Source: G965250275 sp965250275
GTDB taxonomy: Bacteria; Pseudomonadota; Alphaproteobacteria; Rhodobacterales; Rhodobacteraceae
DNA length: 64,000 bases
Reading direction: 5' to 3'
NCBI GenBank assembly: GCA_965250275.1
Contig: OZ252297.1
Location: forward strand, 992,001-1,056,000
The position numbers and the translations under genes were made by a program. Under the pieces are notes generated by a model. It saw nothing but the letters and a program-made list of their open reading frames with translations. It had not been told where the DNA came from and made no database searches. Below are positions 56,569 through 64,000 of this stretch, in pieces (within the stretch, counting starts at the first letter, position 1; each line of letters starts with the position of its first letter).

Positions 56569-58035
56569 TTAGGCGGGGTCCCTGATCGCCTGAGCAATGA
56601 TGCCGATACCTTCGGGGATGCGAGCTGACGGGATCGATGAATAGGCGAGCCGATAGAAATGCCTGGGCCTGTGCGGCCCGTCCGCGAAGAAGGGAGCGCC
56701 AGGCTCGATCAGGACGCTGTTGGCCTGCAGGCTGCGCGCCAGGACACTGGTATCGACGTCTTTCGCCGTCTGCATCCACATCGAAGACCCGCCATGCACA
56801 CCACGCCCGGCAATGGACAGATCGTGGTCCGCAATCGCCGCCTCCATGACCTGATGGCGATTGCGAAGCACTTTGCCCATGCGACGGATCTGAGCGTCGT
56901 AGTGACCGAGTGAGAGAAAATAGGCCGCCGTGCGCTGTATATGTCCGGGAGGATGCCGCAGCACGCTGGCCCGCAAGGCGCGGGCCTGACGAATGAACGG
57001 TTCAGAACCAACCAGATAACCCAGCCGCAGTCCTGGAAACAGAGATTTGGAGAAGCTGCCTATATAAATAGCACGACCGTCGCGATCGAGGGATTTGAGT
57101 GCCGGCGACGGGGCGCCCAAGAAAGACATCTCAAACTCGTAGTCATCTTCAACGACAAGCGCATCGATTGCGGCCGCCCTTTGCAACAGGGCATGGCGGC
57201 GTTGCAACGGCATCGTGGCGCTGGTCGGGCTTTGATGGCTGGGCGTGGCGAAAATCACGTCCGTCTCTGCCGGGATGTCCTCGGGTGGTAAACCGTCGGC
57301 GTCGACACGCACGGGTGAGACTTGCGCGCCGACATGGGTCAGGATGTCTCGCAACGCGTGATAACAGGGATCCTCGATGGCGGCGTTCTTCTGTTCCCCC
57401 AACAGGATTTGCGCAGTCAGCCACAAGGCGTTCTGTGCCCCCAATGTGATCAAGATCTCTTCGGGCCGGGCCGTGATGCCACGTCGCGGCAACGTGTGAC
57501 GCGCGATGAACTCGATCAGCAGCGGATCGTCCTGATCGTAATAGTCCGTGGTCAGTGCGGTGAAGTCCTTCTGACCCAGCGCCCGCAACGCACAAAGGCG
57601 CCAGTTGGCATGATCAAAGAGCGTTGGATCCGCCTGTCCATATACGAACGGAAATCTGAACCCCTGCCAGTCCTGAGGTTTTGTCGGGGTGTCCCCGCCG
57701 GTGTAAGACTGTGAGATCACGCGATCCCAGTCGACGCTGTCGGCGCCTCGTTCTGGCGGCGTGTAGGTCGGTGGCACCGGTGCGTTTGGCGATACGTAGT
57801 ACCCTGAACGTCCGCGCGACGTCAGGTAGTCATTCGCCAGCAGTTCGGTGTAGGCCAACGTCACGGTGATCCGGCTGACGCCCAGATGGCTGGCCAGTTT
57901 CCGCGAGGATGGCAGTTTCTCTCCCTTATGAAACCGGCCAGACAGAATGCCTTCGGCGATCATTTGTTGGATGCGCGCCTGAAGGGTGCCTTGCCCGTCT
58001 CTGTTCAGAAAGAAGGTCTCTACCGATATCGACAT
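56569..58035 (-). CDS. tauR: TauR, MocR/GntR-type regulator with aminotransferase domain
   Basis: A 488-residue regulator. Residues 15-80 form a GntR winged helix (LPSSRKLASHLGVSRITVTL), and the remainder is a fold-type I aminotransferase domain with Asp297/Tyr299 and PLP lysine Lys330 (SFSKSLFPGLRLGY). TauR activates taurine and Xsc genes in Rhodobacter. Position directly upstream of xsc and matching DNA repeats at both ends support the symbol. Repeats overlapping its own upstream region suggest autoregulation. Confidence 0.88.
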   Translation of the reverse strand: MSISVETFFLNRDGQGTLQARIQQMIAEGILSGRFHKGEKLPSSRKLASHLGVSRITVTLAYTELLANDYLTSRGRSGYYVSPNAPVPPTYTPPERGADSVDWDRVISQSYTGGDTPTKPQDWQGFRFPFVYGQADPTLFDHANWRLCALRALGQKDFTALTTDYYDQDDPLLIEFIARHTLPRRGITARPEEILITLGAQNALWLTAQILLGEQKNAAIEDPCYHALRDILTHVGAQVSPVRVDADGLPPEDIPAETDVIFATPSHQSPTSATMPLQRRHALLQRAAAIDALVVEDDYEFEMSFLGAPSPALKSLDRDGRAIYIGSFSKSLFPGLRLGYLVGSEPFIRQARALRASVLRHPPGHIQRTAAYFLSLGHYDAQIRRMGKVLRNRHQVMEAAIADHDLSIAGRGVHGGSSMWMQTAKDVDTSVLARSLQANSVLIEPGAPFFADGPHRPRHFYRLAYSSIPSARIPEGIGIIAQAIRDPA

Positions 58036-58049
58036 GCCGGCAGGATAAG

Positions 58050-58081
58050 TTGGACCTAGAGGGGTTGCAATCTGGACTTAT
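58050..58081 (+). promoter_or_regulatory. TauR-like direct repeats upstream of tauR
   Basis: TTGGACCTAG (58050-58059) and CTGGACTTAT (58072-58081) are direct repeats 22 bases apart, only 15-46 bases before the tauR ATG and in opposite orientation to the gene. Close to the CTGGACYTAA consensus; placement suits autoregulation. Confidence 0.6.
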
Positions 58082-58104
58082 CGCGCAATGTGCCACAGCT
58101 TGGG

Positions 58105-59070
58105 TCAAGCTGCCCCATTGGGCATTTCATCTCCGACCATTGCGATCAGGGCATCGGCGCTCTGCTCGAAATCAAAATCTGGCCGCCAATCCCAATCTTC
58201 AGCCGCCGCAGAGCTGTCCATCTGGTCCGGTGCTCCGCGAACCAAGGCGTCAACGGCCGGGTCCGGCTGGAACGTGGCCGCAAAGTCGGGAAATCGCCTG
58301 CGGAGCGTTTCAGCAACTTCTTCTGCGGTCACGTGATAGGCGTGCAGATTGTAGGCCGGATGGCGCAGCCGGGACCGGTTGGCCGCGACGAGATCCGCAA
58401 GGCTGGACACAACGTCGCTGAGAAAGAGGTTAGACATGCCAGTGTCCGGCGCGACCGGAAACACGAAACCTTGCCCCGTGAGCGCGGCGCGAAATGCGTG
58501 TGACGGATAAGCGGTCAACGCCGCCGGCGGAGCGAATGGCGACAGAACCATCGGGAACCGCAAACACCGGAAATCGAGCCCGTGGCGTCGCGCCATATAG
58601 ACCCCCATCCGTTCGACCGCGACTTTGGTCGCCCCGTAGATGTTTTCCGGCCATTGAGGTGCGTCCAGCGGCAAGGGGTTGGGGAGGTCCGGGCCATAGG
58701 TCGCGATGGAACTTGCAAACACAAAGGGGCCGACGCCCCTTTCATGCGCCGCGCGCATCAGCCCGACTGAGGCGGTTGCATTCACTTCCCACGCCAGCAA
58801 CGGGTCCGCTTCGGAACTCCCTGAAAGCAGAGACGCGAGATGGATGACGGCATCCGGACGGTGGGCCTCCAACACGTCGGAGATCACGTCTGTATCACGG
58901 ATGTCGCCCAAAACCTCTGCATGGCGGACCGCGCTGTGCGGCCCCTCTGTGCCGGGCAGATCAAAGGAAACCACCGCGCTGCCCCGGCTCTCCAGAAGCG
59001 TTGCGACCAGGCGCCCGAGATTGCCGTTTCCACCGGTGATCAGGACCTTCTCCAACGGTCTTTCGGTCAT
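58105..59070 (-). CDS. NAD-dependent epimerase/dehydratase (extended SDR)
   Basis: A 321-residue extended short-chain dehydrogenase: GGNGNLG (residues 13-19) binds NAD, and Tyr145-Lys149 (IYGATK) with Ser120/121 form the catalytic set. It resembles UDP-sugar epimerases and the D-erythronate dehydrogenase (DenD) group, but no sugar-pathway neighbour confirms a substrate. It overlaps the upstream methyltransferase gene by four bases (ATGA). Confidence 0.83.
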   Translation of the reverse strand: MTERPLEKVLITGGNGNLGRLVATLLESRGSAVVSFDLPGTEGPHSAVRHAEVLGDIRDTDVISDVLEAHRPDAVIHLASLLSGSSEADPLLAWEVNATASVGLMRAAHERGVGPFVFASSIATYGPDLPNPLPLDAPQWPENIYGATKVAVERMGVYMARRHGLDFRCLRFPMVLSPFAPPAALTAYPSHAFRAALTGQGFVFPVAPDTGMSNLFLSDVVSSLADLVAANRSRLRHPAYNLHAYHVTAEEVAETLRRRFPDFAATFQPDPAVDALVRGAPDQMDSSAAAEDWDWRPDFDFEQSADALIAMVGDEMPNGAA

Positions 59071-60035
59071 GTTTCGATCCTCTGTCCATCATCTTTGCGC
59101 CAGATATCCGCAATTGTTCCGCGCGGCTGCAAGTCCGGGTAGAGCGTCAGATCATATGGCAAAGGCGCCAGCAGATAGGCGCCGTTCTTCATTGTGGCAG
59201 CCATGCGCGCCTCCAGCTGTTGTTGAACCGTCAGGTCGACAAACGGGCGATAGCTGAAAATTACATCATAGGGCGCGTAGTCGAAGGTCAGGGCGTCGGC
59301 GACGCTCAGATTATCCTCCAGTCCATATGCTGCGCGGCCCGCGTCGACCATGACATGGTTGATGTCGAACCCCGTCAGATCCGCGCAGTCCAGTATCTCG
59401 GCGGCTCTGATCATGTGCAGGTTGCGGCCCGGGCCACAACCGACCTCCAAAAATCGCACGGGGCGGTACCGTTTGTTCGGAGCGGCGTGCAGGTCGTCAC
59501 TCGCCAGAAGAACATCCAGTTCAATCATCATCTGAAACAGACTCGCCAGATCGCTTTGAATGTAGGTGTGGCTTTCGGCAGGCAGGTCGAAACCGTCATC
59601 TTCAAATGCTCTGACCTGATCACGCAGGTACTGGTCGCTGATACTGACAAGGGAGCGTTTCAATGCTCCTTCGAGCCGTTTCTGACGGGCCAGTTTCTGA
59701 TAAAGCGCCTCGATTGCCGCTTCTTGATCAGCGACAGCAGCCCGAGCGCGCTCCAACCGGCCAGCATAGGCTTCGTGGCAGGTCTCAAGAGCATCCTGAG
59801 TGCGTTTCAGGGACTTTTGCAGCGTGCGTTGCCGCCCGGTGAGCATCATCATCTTGTCACGATCCGAAGGCGAGATATGGCGTGCTGCGGATTGAAGGAG
59901 CGGCTGGATGCGACGGTCGTTAAGATCAGATTTGCGCATCGCCGCCATCATGGCTTCGGCGGCGTCGTCCAGCCGGTCCAGCGCTGCGTTCAGTTCGTCG
60001 GCGGCTCGCATGATCGGAGGGTTTGGATGAGTCAT
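59067..60035 (-). CDS. SAM-dependent methyltransferase with helical N-terminal region
   Basis: A 322-residue protein. The first 150 residues are strongly helical, Ala/Arg/Glu-rich and likely coiled coil (LQKSLKRTQDALE, LERARAAVADQEAAIEALYQ). The C-terminal half is a class I methyltransferase with motif I FLEVGCGPGRN (about 195-205) and an acidic GFDINHVM post-I segment. ATG 60035 is chosen; the frame is open to 60134. Coupled to the epimerase, so they probably act on the same pathway. Substrate unknown. Confidence 0.72.
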   Translation of the reverse strand: MTHPNPPIMRAADELNAALDRLDDAAEAMMAAMRKSDLNDRRIQPLLQSAARHISPSDRDKMMMLTGRQRTLQKSLKRTQDALETCHEAYAGRLERARAAVADQEAAIEALYQKLARQKRLEGALKRSLVSISDQYLRDQVRAFEDDGFDLPAESHTYIQSDLASLFQMMIELDVLLASDDLHAAPNKRYRPVRFLEVGCGPGRNLHMIRAAEILDCADLTGFDINHVMVDAGRAAYGLEDNLSVADALTFDYAPYDVIFSYRPFVDLTVQQQLEARMAATMKNGAYLLAPLPYDLTLYPDLQPRGTIADIWRKDDGQRIET

Positions 60036-60123
60036 TGCTGATACCTGATCTTTCTGCGGCCTATCCGGACCCCACCCTGATGAGTCCGTCCTGAAAAAGC
60101 AAAACGTATTGCCAAGACGGGCG

Positions 60124-60163
60124 TTGACGGCCATAACGAATCTATATAACTAGAAAACTAGTT
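60124..60163 (+). promoter_or_regulatory. Candidate promoter and ArsR-type operator
   Basis: TTGACG (60124-60129) and TATAAC (60145-60150) or TAACTA (60147-60152) form a promoter. AACTAG-AAAA-CTAGTT (60148-60163) is a perfect inverted repeat, overlapping a 12-base palindrome AAAACTAGTTTT (60154-60165), and covers the -10 and start region. This is the place expected for an ArsR repressor site. Confidence 0.6.
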
Positions 60164-60180
60164 TTGTGGAGATAACGCAG

Positions 60181-60489
60181 ATGTGGGAACAGGCCGCGCG
60201 TGGGTTTGCTGCAATGGGCTCAGAGGCCCGATTGCAGGTGTTGAAGGCGCTGGTGCGCGCAGGCCAGCCCGGTTTGAGTGTCTCAGAGATACAAGAGCGG
60301 ACCAACATGGCTCCCTCTACGCTGGCCCATCACCTGAAATTTCTCGCCGCAGGTGGCGTGGTCAAGCAAGAGCGGCGAGGACGAGTCGTAATCAACACGG
60401 CGAATTTCGAAGAATTGCAGGCGCTCGCGGATTTCATTCTCAGCGAGTGCTGCGCGGAAACACAAGGCAAGGTGGCGAACGATGGCTGA
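60181..60489 (+). CDS. ArsR-family transcriptional regulator
   Basis: A 102-residue winged-helix repressor (LSVSEIQERTNMAPSTLAHH is the DNA-reading helix region). The classical ELCVCDL metal box in the recognition helix is absent, but a vicinal pair Cys90-Cys91 lies near the C-terminus and could bind a soft metal or arsenic species. ATG 60181 has GGAG nine bases upstream; a GTG at 60166 is possible. It overlaps the permease gene by eight bases. Confidence 0.87.
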   Translation: MWEQAARGFAAMGSEARLQVLKALVRAGQPGLSVSEIQERTNMAPSTLAHHLKFLAAGGVVKQERRGRVVINTANFEELQALADFILSECCAETQGKVANDG

Positions 60490-61516
60490 CACCACACAAA
60501 CGACCTCGGGCGGCGCGCGTGCGCTTAGTCCTTACCTGAAAACGCCATGGGCAGCGATCGTCTTGATCCTGTCGCTGGTGGCGGTGCTGGACCCCGGCAA
60601 TCTGACCGGAACCATTGAGTTTGCCAGTGGTGCACTGGCCCATACCGCGCCCTACATCCTGTTCGCCGTTCTCTTGCTGGCCTTTCTGAAAGCGACAGGG
60701 GCCGAAGTCATGGTCGCACAGGCCTTTCAGGGGCGCGAAACCCGGATGATTTTGCTGGCAGCGGTGTTTGGCGGTCTCGCTCCGTTTTGTTCCTGTGAAG
60801 TCATTCCCTTTATCGCGGGCTTGCTGGCGCTTGGGGCGCCGCTCTCTGCGGTGATGGCGTTCTGGCTTGCGTCACCCTTGATCGACCCGCCGACCCTCCT
60901 GATCACAGCGGCGGCGCTTGGGTGGCCGTTTGCTGTAGGCAAGGCGGTGAGTGCCGTGGCGCTGGGCCTCTTCGGCGGCTTTGTTGTCCGGGCACTGATG
61001 CGCGGCGGGGCTTTTGCCAAACCACTGCGTGTTTATGAGCGTTCCGGGTGCTGCGGCGCGGCACCGATCACCGACGGAAAGCCGCATTGGCGGTTCTGGT
61101 CAGAGCCCGCGCGGCGCTCTGTGTTCCGGGCAGAATTCCTGAGCAACGGGTTGTTCCTGCTCAAATGGCTGGCACTGGCCTATGTTCTGGAAGCTTTGCT
61201 GGTCCACTACGTGCCAGCCGACCTGATCGCCGGCCTGGTTGGGGGTGAGGGGATCGTTCCAATCGCCACCGCAGCGGTTGTCGGCATGCCCGCCTACCTG
61301 AACTCCTACGTCGCACCGCCGTTGTTGGCCGGGCTGATGGAGCAGGGCATGAGCGCGGGGGCGGCGATGGCATTCATGATCGCAGGCGCCGTCAGTTCGA
61401 TCCCGGCGATGGCCGCGGTCTGGTCGCTGGTCAAGCCGAAGGTGTTTGCCGTCTACCTTGGCTTGGGCGTGACGGGTGCGATCCTGGCCGGCGCGCTCTT
61501 TCAGACAATCGTCTGA
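60482..61516 (+). CDS. ArsP/DUF318-like permease
   Basis: A 344-residue, about eight- to ten-TMS permease of the PF03773 type. APFCSCEVIPF (Cys103, Cys105) is the family signature, and a vicinal Cys190-Cys191 pair (RSGCCGAAP) sits in a cytoplasmic loop. ArsP members export trivalent organoarsenicals; others are uncharacterised. Eight-base overlap with the ArsR gene ties them as sensor and transporter. A TCAGAC/GTCTGA hairpin covers the stop codon. Confidence 0.85.
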   Translation: MADTTQTTSGGARALSPYLKTPWAAIVLILSLVAVLDPGNLTGTIEFASGALAHTAPYILFAVLLLAFLKATGAEVMVAQAFQGRETRMILLAAVFGGLAPFCSCEVIPFIAGLLALGAPLSAVMAFWLASPLIDPPTLLITAAALGWPFAVGKAVSAVALGLFGGFVVRALMRGGAFAKPLRVYERSGCCGAAPITDGKPHWRFWSEPARRSVFRAEFLSNGLFLLKWLALAYVLEALLVHYVPADLIAGLVGGEGIVPIATAAVVGMPAYLNSYVAPPLLAGLMEQGMSAGAAMAFMIAGAVSSIPAMAAVWSLVKPKVFAVYLGLGVTGAILAGALFQTIV

Positions 61517-61661
61517 AGAACCGACATGAGCAGGTTTTGGCCGGATTGCCCCGCAATTCGGCCAAATGCACGTGAATGGCGATCTCAGAGCTTGACCATT
61601 CGCGCACGCCTTCCCATAGCTGCCCCAGACATTTGAAGCCGAAGACTGGAAGGCCCGCGCG

Positions 61662-62561
61662 ATGGGATTTGCAATACTCGCGATTTTCGTAATCTGTTCG
61701 ATCTACGTCCAAACCAGAGGTCAGGAACGACATGCGCTGATCCGGCGCCGCATCACGGATCATGCCAATGTGTTCGCGCCGCTGAATTGTCTCTTCTACA
61801 TGTTTTCGCGGGTGCCCACGACGCCATATGTCGACGCCAAATTGTTTCCGGAGCTGGATGTCCTGCACGACAACTGGAAAACCATCCGCGCCGAGGCGTT
61901 GGCGCTGAACGATACCGGCGCCATCAAAGCCTCCGACGATCTGGATGACATCGGGTTCAACTCGTTCTTTAAAACCGGATGGACCCGTTTTTATCTGAAA
62001 TGGTACGGCTCGTCGCTCGAGTCGGCTAAGCGTCTGTGCCCCGAGACAGTGCGGCTTGTGGAAAGCCTCCCCAATGTCAAAGGGGCAATGTTCGCCATGT
62101 TGCCACCGGGCGCACGGCTCGTTCGGCACCGCGACCCGTTCGCCGGATCGCTGCGGTATCACATGGGGTTGGAGACCCCCAATGACGACGGCTGCTATAT
62201 CGACGTGGACGGCACGCCTTATTCCTGGCGCGACGGTGAAGTCGTGATGTTCGACGAAACCTATATCCACCATGCCGAAAACACGACGGATAAGAACAGG
62301 ATTGTTCTGTTCCTCGATATCAAGCGTCCGGTCTGGTTCAAACCCGTCGATTGGATCAACACGCTCTTTTCCAACGTGGTCATGGCGGCTTCGGCCACCA
62401 AGAACATGGAAGGCGACAAAGTTGGCGCGGTGAACAAGGCCTTTGGTGCGATCTTCCGCGTGCGCACATTCGGCAAACGTATCAAAGCCTGGAACCGCAC
62501 CGTCTATTATGCGCTCCAATATGGCCTTTACGCGCTGATCATCTGGCTGATCTTTTTCTGA
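61662..62561 (+). CDS. LpxO-like aspartyl/asparaginyl beta-hydroxylase
   Basis: A 299-residue membrane-associated 2OG oxygenase with hydrophobic segments at both ends (residues 1-17 and 285-299). His156 and Asp158 (RLVRHRDPF), a distal His203 or His204 (TYIHHAEN) and Arg213 form the Fe(II)/2OG site. Length and topology match LpxO, which hydroxylates a lipid A acyl chain in Salmonella. Lipid A as the substrate here is inference; ornithine lipid hydroxylation (OlsC type) is another option. Confidence 0.82.
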   Translation: MGFAILAIFVICSIYVQTRGQERHALIRRRITDHANVFAPLNCLFYMFSRVPTTPYVDAKLFPELDVLHDNWKTIRAEALALNDTGAIKASDDLDDIGFNSFFKTGWTRFYLKWYGSSLESAKRLCPETVRLVESLPNVKGAMFAMLPPGARLVRHRDPFAGSLRYHMGLETPNDDGCYIDVDGTPYSWRDGEVVMFDETYIHHAENTTDKNRIVLFLDIKRPVWFKPVDWINTLFSNVVMAASATKNMEGDKVGAVNKAFGAIFRVRTFGKRIKAWNRTVYYALQYGLYALIIWLIFF

Positions 62562-62667
62562 GTCCCATCGGGCGTCGCATTGCGGCGCCCCTGCGGCAAT
62601 TTCGCCCGATCTCTTGTGCTGCGAAATTGATCAGCACAAATGAATCCCAATTGTTTTCGCCTTTTGC

Positions 62668-62694
62668 CCCCTTAACCCATTAAGGGGTTCTTTT
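62668..62694 (+). terminator. Intrinsic terminator after the hydroxylase gene
   Basis: CCCCTTAA (62668-62675) and TTAAGGGG (62680-62687) form a perfect 8-bp stem with a CCCA loop, followed by TTCTTTT. Confidence 0.75.
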
Positions 62695-62757
62695 CACTCT
62701 CACGGTATTGCCTTTTCCATTTCAACTCCATGACTTCCGGAACCTGGACTTGCAGAT

Positions 62758-63210
62758 ATGGAACTGACAGACGAGGAAAAAACGATATTCCGGCTGCAGT
62801 CGCGGTACGAGCAGGTCTGCAAAATGCTGGGATGGTCCACCGAATCTCGACAGATCGGGCGCGCATTGCTCGAAGCACCAGATGGCGAGGGCATGTCGGA
62901 GCGTGCCATCGCGCGTGAGACACAGATTCCGAGGTCCACCGTCAAACGTAAGATCGACGTTATGATACAAAACATGCTGATCGAAAAAACCAACGACAAC
63001 ATCGTGATGACCGAAGTGGGCAAAGCTTTTCATGTGAAGGCCCATCGGGAAATCTGGCGGGTCGCGGCCGGGCAGCAGGTGGGGCTGTCCAAAGAATTGA
63101 TATATGTGCTCAGCCGCTTGCCGGAAAGGGCGGGTATTGACCTGAAGCGGCTGGCAGATGTTTCGTTTCCCGCGGACATTCCGCAGGAATTTTCAGTCAG
63201 GATCTGGTGA
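62758..63210 (+). CDS. MarR-like winged-helix protein
   Basis: A 150-residue protein with a probable winged-helix domain: MSERAIARETQIPRSTVKRK is a helix-turn-helix, followed by a wing (MLIEKTNDNIVMTEVGKAF). The length and topology fit MarR-type regulators, but overall similarity is not enough to name a subfamily. Start ATG 62758 follows a purine-poor region with only GGA nearby. Transcribed alone after a terminator. Confidence 0.65.
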   Translation: MELTDEEKTIFRLQSRYEQVCKMLGWSTESRQIGRALLEAPDGEGMSERAIARETQIPRSTVKRKIDVMIQNMLIEKTNDNIVMTEVGKAFHVKAHREIWRVAAGQQVGLSKELIYVLSRLPERAGIDLKRLADVSFPADIPQEFSVRIW

Positions 63211-63482
63211 CCCGAAGTCAAGCGGTTCAATTCGGACCGCTTTGACATTTACAATCCCGTCGGTGCCATGCTTTCAGTTTGAGAGTGCGGAAATTCACTA
63301 ACTGACTGTAATCGCAATCAAACCCCGAGTTGAATGGGCGGCACCCAAGGTCCGGCTATTTGTTTCAGACGGCGTGCCTTGCTGTCCTCACGATTTGGGT
63401 GATGAAGCCGCACAGTCGCAGTGATCCTCCGTTCGGGTGCGCCATCTTCGTTGCGTGCGCTGGTATTGAGTTGAGGACGGAT

Positions 63483-63788
63483 ATGCGACCGATCAAAGGG
63501 AGCAATGACGGGCAGGAGACGCCGCAGACGCTGGCATCAGCCAAACCCGCGGCCAGTCCCATCCCACATCAACCGACCTCTTCGCAGGATGAGGCCGACG
63601 CTCGGCTTCTGGGTCCGCGGGTCCGCCTGCGCTGGGGTGCCGGGCCGAAACTCTACCAGATCATTGTCCTTGTGATGATTGCCCCGCCATTGCTGGCGCG
63701 GGCGATCGACTGGAGCGGTCCGAATTACTGGCTCATGGCCGCGATTTCGATTGTGATCGGGCTTGGGCTGATTTTGCTGCGACGCTAG
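63483..63788 (+). CDS. Hypothetical small membrane protein
   Basis: A 101-residue protein with a disordered Pro/Ser/Gln-rich N-terminus and two closely spaced membrane segments (LYQIIVLVMIAPPLLARAI and WLMAAISIVIGLGLILL). ATG 63483 with GAGG upstream is preferred; the frame is open to 63330. No family recognised. The 270 bases before it (63211-63482) hold nothing I can support. Confidence 0.55.
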   Translation: MRPIKGSNDGQETPQTLASAKPAASPIPHQPTSSQDEADARLLGPRVRLRWGAGPKLYQIIVLVMIAPPLLARAIDWSGPNYWLMAAISIVIGLGLILLRR

Positions 63789-63792
63789 ACAA

Positions 63793-64000
63793 TCACAGTC
63801 CGCACCGGTGCGGCAATCGCAGTCGATGGCTCAGGCTTCCATCGGACTTCAGCCGGCGGGCCTCGACGCATGCGGTGTCGGACAGGCTCCCGGAAATGGC
63901 GCCTTCAACCTCGGTCAGTTGCAGAGTCTGGCCGTCAGGCAATCTCAACTGGACCATAACGCCCATCTGGGTGTTGCTCGCCAGAGGGGAGACATCCAGA
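63793..64000 (-). CDS. C-terminal part of an unrecognised protein
   Basis: An open minus-strand frame of 68 codons runs from the window edge to a TGA at 63795-63793. Its composition is protein-like (MGVMVQLRLPDGQTLQLTEV, then ISGSLSDTACVEARRL). The 5' end is outside the window. It is convergent with the small membrane protein gene, ending five bases from its stop. Family unknown. Confidence 0.55.
   Translation of the reverse strand, partial: LDVSPLASNTQMGVMVQLRLPDGQTLQLTEVEGAISGSLSDTACVEARRLKSDGSLSHRLRLPHRCGL

Overview
The window is a high-GC chromosomal segment from an alphaproteobacterium, most likely a marine Rhodobacterales (Roseobacter-group) species. The evidence is the alphaproteobacterial RpoB N-terminus (MANTFLGQKRLRKYYGK), ribosomal proteins of roseobacter type, a TauR-Xsc-SoeABC sulfonate block and a GMC oxidoreductase typical of that group. 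The genus cannot be fixed from the sequence.

Region 1 (1-41 kb) is the transcription and translation supercluster: the 3' end of rplL, rpoB, rpoC, an EamA exporter gene, the str block (rpsL, rpsG, fusA, a lipoprotein gene, tuf), then the S10, spc and alpha blocks from rpsJ to rplQ. Gene order is the classical one, but the array is cut three times: after rplW (EamA exporter plus small low-GC ORFs), after rplP (SEC-C pseudogene, YHS protein, TetR regulator, 2OG-oxygenase-like protein, glycine-zipper and EF-hand proteins) and after rpmD (trypsin-like protease, VWA protein, HCCA isomerase-like protein, nucleotide cyclase, GMC oxidoreductase). Each cut begins with a clear intrinsic terminator, and candidate promoters with 17-bp spacers precede the resuming ribosomal genes (rplB, rpmC, rplO) as well as rpsL.

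Region 2 (41-45.5 kb) holds plus-strand housekeeping and accessory genes: a VOC protein, a TauD/gamma-butyrobetaine hydroxylase-like oxygenase, a DegP-type protease and rarA.

Region 3 (45.5-58 kb) is mostly minus strand and reads as a dissimilatory C2-sulfonate module: the MocR-type regulator TauR, sulfoacetaldehyde acetyltransferase (xsc), acetate kinase, phosphotransacetylase (on the opposite strand), a short citrate synthase, a TauE/SafE exporter and a cytoplasm-facing molybdenum sulfite dehydrogenase SoeABC with a LysE-family exporter gene embedded in its operon. Xsc would release sulfite and acetyl phosphate. Pta and AckA handle acetyl phosphate, citrate synthase would pull acetyl-CoA into the TCA cycle, and SoeABC oxidises or TauE exports sulfite. 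Two pairs of TauR-like direct repeats flank tauR. No taurine transporter, transaminase or dehydrogenase gene is present in the window.

Region 4 (58-64 kb) contains a coupled SAM methyltransferase and NAD-dependent epimerase pair, an ArsR regulator with an ArsP-like permease, an LpxO-like hydroxylase, a winged-helix protein, a small membrane protein and the C-terminal end of a minus-strand gene running off the edge. No tRNA, rRNA, CRISPR array or insertion sequence was recognised.
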